From a virus, in the IMG/VR virus record IMGVR_UViG_3300021960_005220, positions 1 through 33,778 of that record: a DNA stretch of 33,778 bases; one strand, given 5' to 3'. Positions within the stretch are counted from its first letter, which is position 1. Every line of letters starts with the position of its first letter. The translations under genes were made by a program, and so were the position numbers. Below, piece by piece: positions 1-6,121 of this stretch. The notes beneath the pieces are model-generated. The model was not told the DNA's origin, searched no databases, and saw only the letters and a program-made list of their open reading frames with translations.

Positions 1-171
1 CAACTACCAACGCCAAGGGGTGTGACCCCTGTGGGTGCTCCGGAGAAGCAAGGTGGCAAGTGGGTGCTGGATAAAGAGGGGCTGTTTGATTTCTTAGTGT
101 ACCACGGCGACCTGCACGGGGTGGTCGATTATGTAGCAGAGGTTGCAATGCAACTAGAAAAGGAGAAGTGA
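1..171 (+). CDS. 3' end of an unknown gene (partial)
   Basis: An open frame runs from the first base to a TGA at 169-171, giving the last 56 residues of a protein whose start lies outside the window. The tail reads as ordinary coding sequence, with the soluble, charged ending LEKEK. I do not recognise a family. The next gene starts one base after the stop, so this belongs to the same plus-strand operon. Its last codons contain both a ribosome-binding sequence (AAGGAGAA) for that gene and a perfect GTTGCA-A-TGCAAC palindrome at 142-154. Confidence 0.6.
   Translation, partial: QLPTPRGVTPVGAPEKQGGKWVLDKEGLFDFLVYHGDLHGVVDYVAEVAMQLEKEK
142..154. promoter_or_regulatory. GTTGCA-A-TGCAAC palindrome, copy 1
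   Basis: A perfect 6-1-6 palindrome 18 nt upstream of the ATG at 173. It lies inside the preceding coding sequence, where it encodes V-A-M-Q. The same 13-mer recurs at 3263-3275 in another reading frame and at 4456-4468 as its reverse complement. It could be a protein-binding operator or an RNA hairpin (GUUGC/GCAAC with a 3-nt loop). Function is inferred from recurrence and placement only. Confidence 0.55.
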
Positions 172-172
172 A

Positions 173-292
173 ATGCGTTCTGTCAGTATGTTTGTAGTCA
201 TGGCCCTACTCGGAGCTATCTATGCGTTGGTAGTCATAGAGTGGGTCATGGGCTGTGGTGACGGTGGTATCTGTATTTTTATAGGAGGATGA
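173..292 (+). CDS. small single-pass membrane protein (39 aa)
   Basis: This is a 39-residue frame with ATG at 173, preceded by AAGGAGAA with good spacing and one base after the upstream stop. Residues 5-26 are almost entirely hydrophobic (starting SMFVVMALLGAIYALVVIEW), enough for one transmembrane helix, followed by a short Gly/Cys-rich tail. There are no charged residues in the helix until the Glu near its end. The next gene starts one base after its TGA, and its own final codons (ATAGGAGGATGA) supply that gene's ribosome-binding site, so the two are probably translationally coupled. No family is recognised. A small membrane effector or a holin-like role is possible but unsupported. Confidence 0.55.
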   Translation: MRSVSMFVVMALLGAIYALVVIEWVMGCGDGGICIFIGG

Positions 293-293
293 A

Positions 294-710
294 ATGCCAA
301 AAGTAGATAGAGAAACAAGACGTAGGTACGACGCATCTTTTCGCTCCCGTAGGGCGGCAGAGGAGACAGCTATGGAGGCTATGGTTGCGGCAGCGTACCG
401 GCGTAGCCAAGAGCTTGATTTTGAAAAAGCATTGCTGCGCGACCGAGGGGAGAGCGTGGACCTGCTCATATCCAACTATAAGCGAGGGATGTCTCGCTCG
501 CGGTGCGTGGAGATATGGGGTGAGGGCTTCACACGAGCGGCGCTCAACGTGAACGCTATGCGAGAGGCGAAGCTGCGGGAGCAGCGGGAGCTGGAGGAGA
601 AGCAGCGAAAGGAGGCAGAGCTGGAGGAGATGCAGGGTCGCATCTCTGCGGAGGCTATACGTGCGATGTTTATAGGTGCAGACCCGTCTAAACCTATTGA
701 CATTGTTTAA
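294..710 (+). CDS. hypothetical charged coiled-coil protein (138 aa)
   Basis: The ATG at 294 follows AGGAGG with a short spacer and lies one base after the upstream stop. The protein is highly charged. Residues 1-60 are Arg/Glu/Ala-rich and helical. Residues 90-120 form a heptad-like run rich in Glu, Lys and Arg (around REQRELEEKQRKEAELEE), which predicts a coiled coil. A short non-helical tail with DPSKP follows. I do not recognise a family. The last codons contain the -35 box of the promoter that drives the AAA+ gene downstream, so this gene closes the preceding transcription unit while the next one starts inside its end. Confidence 0.6.
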   Translation: MPKVDRETRRRYDASFRSRRAAEETAMEAMVAAAYRRSQELDFEKALLRDRGESVDLLISNYKRGMSRSRCVEIWGEGFTRAALNVNAMREAKLREQRELEEKQRKEAELEEMQGRISAEAIRAMFIGADPSKPIDIV

Positions 711-725
711 GTTATATGCTATTAT
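697..725 (+). promoter_or_regulatory. sigma-70-type promoter for the AAA+/VWA module
   Basis: A consensus -35 box TTGACA (697-702) lies exactly 17 bp from TATTAT (720-725), which matches five of six bases of the consensus -10. TGC directly before the -10 box forms an extended -10. The predicted start of transcription is near 732, leaving a leader of about 84 nt that holds a hairpin (744-763) and a palindrome (784-800) before the ATG at 816. The -35 overlaps the end of the preceding coding sequence. Confidence 0.65.
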
Positions 726-743
726 GTATCCATAATAAGAAGA

Positions 744-763
744 GCGTCTGATCGAACGGACGC
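744..763 (+). promoter_or_regulatory. leader hairpin upstream of the AAA+ gene
   Basis: GCGTCTG (744-750) pairs with CGGACGC (757-763), including one G-T pair, around the loop ATCGAA. It lies about 12 nt after the predicted transcription start and has no T-run after it, so it does not look like a terminator. It may stabilise the 5' end of the transcript or be a regulatory structure; neither is shown by the sequence. Confidence 0.35.
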
Positions 764-783
764 CAACCCAAAAACCAAATCAG

Positions 784-800
784 TTGTGACACTGTCACAA
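784..800. promoter_or_regulatory. TTGTGACA-C-TGTCACAA palindrome, copy 1
   Basis: A perfect 17-bp palindrome (8-1-8) that ends 15 nt before the ATG at 816 and 2-3 nt before its ribosome-binding site. It lies in the leader of the promoter at 697-725. Related sites precede the genes at 1966 and 5523 at almost the same distance. As RNA it would form a 7-bp stem with a 3-nt loop beside the Shine-Dalgarno sequence; as DNA it looks like a dimeric operator. Confidence 0.65.
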
Positions 801-815
801 AGAAGGAGAAGTTCC

Positions 816-1922
816 ATGACTAATATTATCAATGAGGGTAGCCATACGGTTTCCTTGGACGAAGCCGCTAACTGGGTAGTCGCGACTCCCGGACTCGTAT
901 ACTCCCTCGTTGGCGAGAGCGGCATCGGCAAGAGTACTCTGCTTGGTATCATAACGCGCCTAGCGAACGAGCGTGCCGGGGACGAAATATACTGGCCGAT
1001 CTACTGGGACATGGCGTCGAAGGATGTGTCTGACATCGGTGTCCCGGCGCTTAACCACGAGAACCAGACCATTCGGATGTATATCAACGAGCTGTTTTCG
1101 CCGCCGCGCCCCGGCATGAAGCCGGTCATCTGCATGGATGAGTTCAGCAAGGCAGGACGGGCGGTGCGGAATATGACGCACCCGCTTCTAGAACGCACTA
1201 AGCCGCGCCTAGGCTCGTGGTACGCACCGGAGGGGTTCATTCGTTTCTTGACGGGTAACCTCACGGCGATGGGTGTGGGTGACGATTTTCAAGCGCATAG
1301 CATCAACCGCTTCACAAGACTTGTTATCCGTAAGCCAGACGCAGACCCTCAGATCAAATGGCTGCTGGATAACCGCTCTTACCTGTACGAGGGCACGCCT
1401 CCGGTTTGCGCCTGGTTAAAGCAGACACCTGAGGCGTTCGCCTCGTGGCTGGAACCGGGGCAAGAGAACAACGAGATGATCTTTAATCCGAAGCACCCTA
1501 CCCGTCCCTTCGTATCCGGAAGGTCGATTGAGGCCGCGTGCGAAATTGTACATTCACGGGCTGGTCAGTCTCCTGCGTCTTTGTTACCCGTTCTGGCCGG
1601 GACTATCGGTGCGGCAGCGGCGCGTGACCTCGTGACGTGGATCAATCTGCAGGACCAATTGCCTAAGCTGGAGACAATCCAAAACTCCCCCTCCACCGCA
1701 CGTATCCCTGACGATGGTGCGGCCTGTGTGGTGATGGCGTTCAAGCTGGTGGCGGTACTCAACCCGGATAACCTCGCTCCTATCTGCACCTACATGAGCC
1801 GGATGCCAGACGAGCAGCTCGCGTTGTTCTATATCAACGCTGTCCGGTGCGGCAAGCAGACCATACTGACCAAGAACAGCGCGTTCCGTACTTGGCTCGT
1901 CGAGAACCAAGACCTGATCTAA
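816..1922 (+). CDS. MoxR/CobS-like AAA+ ATPase
   Basis: This is a 368-residue ATPase. Walker A is GESGIGKST at residues 33-41, Walker B is VICMDEF at 104-110, TGN at 146-148 fits sensor 1, and NRFTR at 164-168 carries candidate arginine fingers. The layout (single AAA+ module, helical C-terminal part) fits MoxR/CobS-like ATPases, which remodel a partner carrying a VWA domain. The next gene encodes exactly such a partner. An in-frame GTG exists at 786, but it lies inside the palindrome; the ATG at 816 has GAAGGAGAA at the right distance and is preferred. Role in the phage: ATP-driven remodelling or activation of an unknown target. Cobalt chelation itself is unlikely, since no cobalamin genes are present. 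Confidence 0.85.
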   Translation: MTNIINEGSHTVSLDEAANWVVATPGLVYSLVGESGIGKSTLLGIITRLANERAGDEIYWPIYWDMASKDVSDIGVPALNHENQTIRMYINELFSPPRPGMKPVICMDEFSKAGRAVRNMTHPLLERTKPRLGSWYAPEGFIRFLTGNLTAMGVGDDFQAHSINRFTRLVIRKPDADPQIKWLLDNRSYLYEGTPPVCAWLKQTPEAFASWLEPGQENNEMIFNPKHPTRPFVSGRSIEAACEIVHSRAGQSPASLLPVLAGTIGAAAARDLVTWINLQDQLPKLETIQNSPSTARIPDDGAACVVMAFKLVAVLNPDNLAPICTYMSRMPDEQLALFYINAVRCGKQTILTKNSAFRTWLVENQDLI

Positions 1923-1933
1923 CGATAACAGTC

Positions 1934-1949
1934 TGTGACACCTGTCACA
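1934..1949. promoter_or_regulatory. TGTGACA-CC-TGTCACA palindrome, copy 2
   Basis: A perfect inverted repeat with 7-bp arms and a 2-bp centre, in the 43-bp gap between the AAA+ gene and the VWA gene. It ends 16 nt before the ATG at 1966 and 3-4 nt before GAAGGAGAA. It differs from copies 1 and 3 by one extra central base, which would turn the half-sites slightly relative to each other. No promoter elements are visible in this gap, which favours an RNA-level role here. Confidence 0.6.
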
Positions 1950-1965
1950 ACGAAGGAGAACTACT

Positions 1966-3312
1966 ATGCAACCCATGCCTAAGAGGTCTACCTCCGCCTT
2001 TACTGACGCGGAGAAAGCCGAACTTAGCCGCAAGTTCTTGTCGGTACGTTTGAAACTACAGGGCGACGAGAGAGCTAGTTTCTTTTGGCCGTCCCTGCAT
2101 ATCGGTACCTGTGAGCTGGTGGATGACCATCCGACAGCGTGTACCAATGGACGAGATGAGCGGTATGGTTACCACTTGATTGCTGCCCACAATAGAAAGG
2201 AGATCGCGTTCGTCATACTACACGAGAATTTGCACAAGCTGTGTCAACATCTCCAAGTGTATAAGAACTTGATGAAGCGTAACGCTCACCTAGCGAATTC
2301 TGCGATGGACTATTGGATTAACCTCACGCTCTACGACATGGACCCCCGTCAGGCTTTCATAGCGATGCCTCGGTATCCAGACGGAACCATTATGGGCCTA
2401 TTCGACACGAAGTATCGCGGCCTTACCGTCAAGCAAATCTTCGACATCTTACTCAAAGAGCAGGAGGAAGGTGAAGAAGGTGAGGAAGGTGAGGAAGGTG
2501 AGGAAGGTGAGGAAGGTGAAGAAGGCGGCGGAGGTAGTGGAGGTGGTAAAGGACCGCGCACACCTAGCACCAAACAACCCAATGGGTTCGACGACCACGA
2601 CTGGGATGGTGCCTCCGAAATGTCGGAGGAGGAGAAGGAAAAGCTTAAGGAGGATGTTGAAGATGCACTCAACAAGGGCGCTCAAAACCACAAGCGGTTC
2701 TGCGGTAAGGGTGCTGGTGGACTAAATGGGCTCATTGATGATCTCGTCACCCCACGGGTGGCATGGCGCGATGCTCTGCTCCAGTTCATGTCCAGTAATT
2801 GCTCTGGCCGGGACGAGTCCACTTACGCTAGACCTAATCGTCGCCTGATGGGGCTATCGGACGACTGTGTTTTTGCTGGCTCCGAAGCCATAAGCCTTGG
2901 GCCTGTGGTGTTCGCGTCAGACTTGTCCGGTTCCATCTGGGGTAACCCTGAGGATATGAAACTCATACTGGGTGGTGTGTCCGGTGCCATGCAAGCGGTA
3001 CGTCCGGAGCGGGTCGATCTCATCTACTGGGACTACGATGTGCAGCGGCACGAAACCTACGAGCAGGATGAACTGGATACGTTCGCGACCAAAAGCAGAC
3101 CTAGGGGTGGCGGCGGTACACGTCCGTCGTGTGTCACCAAGTATCTGGAGGAGAAGCGGATTAAGCCAGCGTGTGCTGTTGTGTTTACCGATGGTGAAGT
3201 CGGCGATGACTGGGGTGGCATGTGGCCGTGCCCCGTCCTGTGGGTCATCATCAACAACAAGGGTTGCAATGCAACCACGGGTCAGACCATTCACGTCAAT
3301 ACGGAGGAGTAA
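1966..3312 (+). CDS. CobT-like metallopeptidase-VWA protein (DUF2201-like)
   Basis: This 448-residue protein has two domains. The N-terminal half has HENLH at residues 86-90, an HEXXH zinc-protease motif, and NSAMDYWIN at 111-119, which matches the N-A-x-D-x-x-I-N pattern of the predicted metallopeptidase region in DUF2201 proteins. Residues 166-195 form an acidic Glu-Gly linker ending in polyglycine. The C-terminal VWA-like domain has DLSGS at 319-323 (MIDAS DxSxS), T385 within a Gly-rich loop, and FTDGE at 407-411, so the metal site looks complete. Proteins of this type work with MoxR/CobS AAA+ ATPases, and the ATPase gene is directly upstream. The Glu-Gly linker is encoded by a 9-bp tandem repeat. 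Substrate unknown; proteolytic activity is inferred from the motif. Confidence 0.82.
   Translation: MQPMPKRSTSAFTDAEKAELSRKFLSVRLKLQGDERASFFWPSLHIGTCELVDDHPTACTNGRDERYGYHLIAAHNRKEIAFVILHENLHKLCQHLQVYKNLMKRNAHLANSAMDYWINLTLYDMDPRQAFIAMPRYPDGTIMGLFDTKYRGLTVKQIFDILLKEQEEGEEGEEGEEGEEGEEGEEGGGGSGGGKGPRTPSTKQPNGFDDHDWDGASEMSEEEKEKLKEDVEDALNKGAQNHKRFCGKGAGGLNGLIDDLVTPRVAWRDALLQFMSSNCSGRDESTYARPNRRLMGLSDDCVFAGSEAISLGPVVFASDLSGSIWGNPEDMKLILGGVSGAMQAVRPERVDLIYWDYDVQRHETYEQDELDTFATKSRPRGGGGTRPSCVTKYLEEKRIKPACAVVFTDGEVGDDWGGMWPCPVLWVIINNKGCNATTGQTIHVNTEE
2467..2520 (+). repeat. 9-bp tandem repeat coding for Glu-Gly-Glu
   Basis: Six copies of GAAGGTGAR in tandem, four of them GAAGGTGAG, encode the acidic linker between the metallopeptidase-like and VWA domains of the CobT-like protein. 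Near-identical codons in the core suggest expansion by slippage. Copy number is likely to vary among relatives. Confidence 0.9.
3263..3275. promoter_or_regulatory. GTTGCA-A-TGCAAC palindrome, copy 2
   Basis: The same 13-mer as at 142-154, inside the 3' end of the VWA gene, where it is read as G-C-N-A-T. That is a different frame from copy 1, so the match is at DNA or RNA level. It ends 40 nt before the ATG at 3316, farther than the other copies. Confidence 0.5.
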
Positions 3313-3315
3313 GCA

Positions 3316-3567
3316 ATGAGTATTAAAGAAGGGACAGGCCGTCGAGCGGTGGTGCATATCGGCTACAAGGACTACATCATGCCGATAGAGGACGCGGCGC
3401 TGCTCACGAGTATCCTAGACAGGGCCGAGCGGTTCGAGCGTAAGTATCGTTCGGGCAGAGACTCCACCTATCATGTCTGGCAGGACAGCGCCGATACTAT
3501 GACGGTCGAGTTAGTGCCGCATGAGCTTTACCTAACGGCCAAGTTGGCCGGTGAACCAACCGAGTAA
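3316..3567 (+). CDS. hypothetical protein (83 aa)
   Basis: The ATG at 3316 comes 3 nt after the stop of the VWA gene, and the ribosome-binding site (GGAGGAG) lies in the end of that gene, so the two are likely translationally coupled. The protein is small and soluble. It begins with a probable beta strand (RRAVVHIGYKDYIMPIED), has a central charged helix (residues 28-46) and ends with a second beta region containing MTVELVPHELYL. I do not recognise a family. Its position between the CobT-like gene and the DUF3150-like gene suggests a role within the same module. It is too short to carry an enzymatic domain that I could identify. Confidence 0.6.
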   Translation: MSIKEGTGRRAVVHIGYKDYIMPIEDAALLTSILDRAERFERKYRSGRDSTYHVWQDSADTMTVELVPHELYLTAKLAGEPTE

Positions 3568-3593
3568 CTGATTAGAAACGAAGGAGAAGAACT

Positions 3594-4448
3594 ATGTCTA
3601 TCAATAACGCTGCAATTTTGACCGAACTCAATATCTCTTGCTGGACGGCTACGAAGTTAGATCGTGGTCAGACAGACAAGGTGAATACTGACAACCAAGC
3701 TACCCGTAACGCTGCGCGTGTGCAGAAGGATTTAATGGCGGGCACTAAGATGCTCGACGATATCCGCAAGTTCTCAGCATCGTTGCGGCAATTCCACCTC
3801 TGGCGGACGCTACCCTGGTTAGACCGTGGGCCGCGCTTGCTCCCGGTGTCTGCCGTGTTCGATTACAAGGCGGCGATGAACGACCGCATAGATGGGTTCA
3901 ATGCGTTGGTCGATAAGTTCGTGAACCGCTACCCCGACTTGGTGCAGCAGGTCCAAGCTAAGTCCACGGGCTTAGGCTACATGTTCAACCCGTCCGACTA
4001 CCCCGACGCTAGTGAGATACGGGGACGGTTCGGTGTACGGCTTGTGTTCAGCCCTCTGCCGGACAGCGGCGACTTCCGGTTGGATATCCCGCAGGAGGAC
4101 TTGGACGACATGCGACGTGGGTACGAGGACAACTTCAACGAGCGGCTGAAGGAAGCGACTCAGGATGCGTGGGACCGTCTGCATAAGATGCTAACCACAA
4201 TGTCTGACAAGCTGACGGATGTTGAGGGGCAGGAGAAACGCTACTACGACACGTTCCTAGAGAACCCGCGCGAGCTGTGCGATCTGTTGGGTCACCTCAA
4301 CATAACGAAAGACCCGCAGCTTGAGCGTGCGCGGGCCGACCTTGAGGCGGCGTTGTCTGGCCTAGATATCGACGACATCAAGGACAGCGCGACACAACGT
4401 GCGGACGTTAAGGTCCGCGTGGACGATATCCTGAAGGGTTATTGGTAA
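3594..4448 (+). CDS. DUF3150-like protein, partner of the AAA+/VWA pair
   Basis: This 284-residue protein is mostly helical. Landmarks are WTATKLDRGQTDKV at residues 17-30, the segment TLPWLDRGPRLLP near 73-85, a helix ending in FVNRYPDL, then a conserved-looking block with GYMFNPSDYPDASEIRGRF and SGDFRLDIP, and a long C-terminal coiled-coil region. From memory this pattern (LPW-D-R-G, YP, DYP, DFR) matches an uncharacterised phage family annotated as DUF3150 that often sits beside CobS- and CobT-like genes; I could not check it. GAAGGAGAA precedes the ATG at 3594. It could be a structural adaptor or a substrate of the module. The function is unknown. Confidence 0.65.
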   Translation: MSINNAAILTELNISCWTATKLDRGQTDKVNTDNQATRNAARVQKDLMAGTKMLDDIRKFSASLRQFHLWRTLPWLDRGPRLLPVSAVFDYKAAMNDRIDGFNALVDKFVNRYPDLVQQVQAKSTGLGYMFNPSDYPDASEIRGRFGVRLVFSPLPDSGDFRLDIPQEDLDDMRRGYEDNFNERLKEATQDAWDRLHKMLTTMSDKLTDVEGQEKRYYDTFLENPRELCDLLGHLNITKDPQLERARADLEAALSGLDIDDIKDSATQRADVKVRVDDILKGYW

Positions 4449-4455
4449 GGGTAGA

Positions 4456-4468
4456 GTTGCATTGCAAC
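4456..4468. promoter_or_regulatory. GTTGCA-T-TGCAAC palindrome, copy 3
   Basis: A perfect 13-bp palindrome in the 36-bp gap between the DUF3150-like gene and the gene at 4485, ending 16 nt before that ATG and 2 nt before AAAGGAG. It is the reverse complement of copies 1 and 2. This is the only intergenic copy. Confidence 0.6.
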
Positions 4469-4484
4469 GGAAAGGAGAGCTGAA

Positions 4485-5381
4485 ATGAATACGGACAATA
4501 AAACTAACGTCGCATACCCATGGCCCGACCGGCCTAAGTTTAGCGTCGAGTGGAAGGGTGACGCGGCTACCGTACCCTCTATATTTCCTCGCGCTTGGGA
4601 CTTGGCTGTCGCGGTAAGTAGGCGACGCAAGGGCTGGAGCATCGTGTTTACCCCCTATGGCTTTAGCGATAGGGCGCGCTGTCAGATCGACTTCCTTGGG
4701 AGCAATGGGTCAAAGATGGGTTCTTGCGATGTGAGTGACCGCGAGGGGTGGGGCCGCAACAACAAGCACTACAAGGTTGAGTCTACGCTGGCGAGCGAGC
4801 ATAACAAATGTACTGCAGCCATTCGCACTTCCCACCACAAGATTGCTGTGGCTAAGATTTGCAAGTTCGTTAAGCAGTTCAATATGCAGGAACGGATAAA
4901 TAGAGCGTCGATTGAAAGGCTCGACGTATACAGCTTCAACAAACTTTCTGATTTCGACCGTAGCTTTAGGCAAAGTTTGGAAAAGCATCTTGCATCTCTG
5001 ACCCTTAAGCAACGCTTGCAAATGTTAGGGCAGATTCCCTCCCCTCCACCAGCGGAGGTACTGGAGGTCTTACAGTCGAAGGCTTCTGACTACGAAGCGT
5101 GGAGTAGTATGCTTACCGCAGCTAAATCTTTTGCCACGGTAGTTATAGAGGAAGACACTTATTATGTTTGTACACATAAAGAAGTTCCAAAAACTTTACC
5201 CGACGCAAAGGAGTTTAGTCCTTTAACAGAGTCCGAGCTTCCGGCTTGGGTGAAGTACGGACTGGGTATGCTCAAGCTGCAAAAGTCGCCCAGCGCGCAT
5301 GTTCTTGATGTCGGCAATAAGTGGAGGTCCGAGAACGGAGTTACTTTTTACACTATTGCAAACATGGATCAGGAGTTATAA
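4485..5381 (+). CDS. hypothetical protein (298 aa)
   Basis: The ATG at 4485 follows AAAGGAGAG. The N-terminal third is beta-rich and basic (AVSRRRKGWSIVFTPYGFSD), with several Cys residues that do not form a clear zinc motif. The middle is helical (residues 120-215, with a proline stretch PSPPPAEVLEVLQ). The C-terminal part again looks alpha/beta. The overall design resembles a small nucleic-acid-associated protein, but no family is recognised. It is the last gene before the strong terminator at 5437, so it closes the module that starts at the promoter at 697. Codon and base use become more AT-rich after about 5100, with no sign of a frameshift. Confidence 0.6.
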   Translation: MNTDNKTNVAYPWPDRPKFSVEWKGDAATVPSIFPRAWDLAVAVSRRRKGWSIVFTPYGFSDRARCQIDFLGSNGSKMGSCDVSDREGWGRNNKHYKVESTLASEHNKCTAAIRTSHHKIAVAKICKFVKQFNMQERINRASIERLDVYSFNKLSDFDRSFRQSLEKHLASLTLKQRLQMLGQIPSPPPAEVLEVLQSKASDYEAWSSMLTAAKSFATVVIEEDTYYVCTHKEVPKTLPDAKEFSPLTESELPAWVKYGLGMLKLQKSPSAHVLDVGNKWRSENGVTFYTIANMDQEL

Positions 5382-5399
5382 CTTACGACTGTGCATAAC

Positions 5400-5428
5400 G
5401 GCTGGGTTTTTTCTCCTTCTTCCCAGCC
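5400..5428 (+). other. stem-loop before the main terminator
   Basis: GGCTGGG (5400-5406) pairs with CCCAGCC (5422-5428) around a pyrimidine-rich 15-nt loop. It sits just upstream of the stronger terminator hairpin and may help stop transcription or protect the 3' end. No T-run follows it directly. Confidence 0.4.
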
Positions 5429-5436
5429 TAACTAGG

Positions 5437-5469
5437 CCCCCCGGTGTCCCACTCACCGGGGGGTTTTTT
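5437..5469 (+). terminator. strong intrinsic terminator
   Basis: CCCCCCGGTG (5437-5446) pairs perfectly with CACCGGGGGG (5454-5463) around the loop TCCCACT, followed by six T residues (5464-5469). This is a textbook Rho-independent terminator. It ends the transcription unit that includes the AAA+/VWA module and separates it from the replication genes. Confidence 0.93.
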
Positions 5470-5489
5470 ATTGACACCGCAAATCCTAT

Positions 5490-5506
5490 TTGTGACAGTG
5501 TCACAA
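5490..5506. promoter_or_regulatory. TTGTGACA-G-TGTCACAA palindrome, copy 3
   Basis: A perfect 8-1-8 palindrome that matches copy 1 except for the central base (G for C, which is the same site read on the other strand). It ends 16 nt before the ATG at 5523. A consensus-like TTGACA (5471-5476) lies 13 nt upstream, just after the terminator, but there is no good -10 box at 16-18 bp. If a promoter exists here, the palindrome would overlap its -10 region, as expected for a repressor operator. Confidence 0.62.
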
Positions 5507-5522
5507 GCAGAGGGAGATAATC

Positions 5523-5819
5523 ATGGCAAGAACACCGGAAGGTAAAGTTAAAGACGCAGTAACTAAGTTGCTGCGCGAACTTGAGGTGTATTATTTTTTT
5601 CCGCAGACACACGGTTTTGGTCGCTCAGGCGTCCCCGATGTTATAGCCTGTGCCCGGGGGAGGTTTATCGGCATTGAGTGTAAAGCCGGAACAAACAAAC
5701 CGACCGCTCTGCAACAGCAAGAATTAACGCAAATAAAAAACGCCGGGGGCCTCGCGTGGTTGCAATGCGGCTCAGATGTGACTTCTTTACGGGCGGTCCT
5801 CCTAGAGGTGTTAGAGTGA
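5523..5819 (+). CDS. VRR-NUC domain nuclease
   Basis: This 98-residue protein is essentially one VRR-NUC domain of the PD-(D/E)xK superfamily. GVPDVIAC at residues 37-44 gives the catalytic Asp (D39), and IGIECKAG at 49-56 gives the E52-x-K54 pair. TALQQQEL and AGGLAW match the conserved second half of the fold. Stand-alone VRR-NUC proteins are common in phages and are thought to act as structure-specific or Holliday-junction nucleases during replication and recombination. It is the first gene after the terminator at 5437, and its stop overlaps the start of the next gene (TGATG). A degenerate GTTGCA palindrome lies in its 3' part at 5759-5771. Confidence 0.9.
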   Translation: MARTPEGKVKDAVTKLLRELEVYYFFPQTHGFGRSGVPDVIACARGRFIGIECKAGTNKPTALQQQELTQIKNAGGLAWLQCGSDVTSLRAVLLEVLE

Positions 5820-6121
5820 TGGAGAAGAACCTAGGCGTCGAAGTTATAATGAAGCGTATGGAAACGCACCCAGAAGAGTTCCAGTGGGGTGTCGGTGGGG
5901 GGCTATCTTGTAAGTGGCACTGGTTTGTAGATGCGTTGCTTCGTACAGTCTTTTACCCCTCGCAGTCAGTGCCTATTGACAGTCAGCTCTTCTTCATACC
6001 AAAAGAAGACATTGATTTGCTGTACGCCAAACTCTGCACCATCCAAGGTGAAGCGTTCTCGCGGCGTGTAGTTTCTCAGATTTTTTCTATTGATGGGGAT
6101 GCCAGAGATAGAACCGGATAG
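5819..6121 (+). CDS. hypothetical protein (100 aa)
   Basis: The ATG at 5819 overlaps the stop of the nuclease gene by one base, and GAGG upstream can serve as ribosome-binding site. An in-frame GTG at 5756 would overlap the nuclease gene by more than 60 nt, so the later start is preferred. The protein has a Trp-containing region (FQWGVGGGLSCKWHWFVDAL, residues 22-41), then IDSQLFFIPKEDIDLLYAKL and a short charged tail. No family is recognised. Coupling to the nuclease and position just before the DNA polymerase suggest a replication-associated role, but nothing in the sequence proves it. Confidence 0.6.
   Translation: MEKNLGVEVIMKRMETHPEEFQWGVGGGLSCKWHWFVDALLRTVFYPSQSVPIDSQLFFIPKEDIDLLYAKLCTIQGEAFSRRVVSQIFSIDGDARDRTG

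Noticed and set aside
21-36. Extra copy of the TGTGACA palindrome near the left edge
   Set aside because: TGTGACCCCTGTGGGT shares the left half only; the right arm is not complementary and it lies inside coding sequence far from a start.
2349-2725. Alternative-frame genes over the Glu-Gly linker
   Set aside because: Open frames here on both strands result from the 9-bp repeat, which is free of stops in most frames; the CobT-like frame explains the region.
816-3312. Cobalt chelatase (CobS-CobT) for cobalamin synthesis
   Set aside because: The pair resembles CobS and CobT in architecture, but no CobN-like subunit or other cobalamin gene is present, and MoxR-VWA pairs have many other roles.
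5471-5499. Complete sigma-70 promoter after the terminator
   Set aside because: TTGACA is present at 5471-5476, but no hexamer at 16-18 bp resembles TATAAT. I report only the palindrome and mention the -35-like box.
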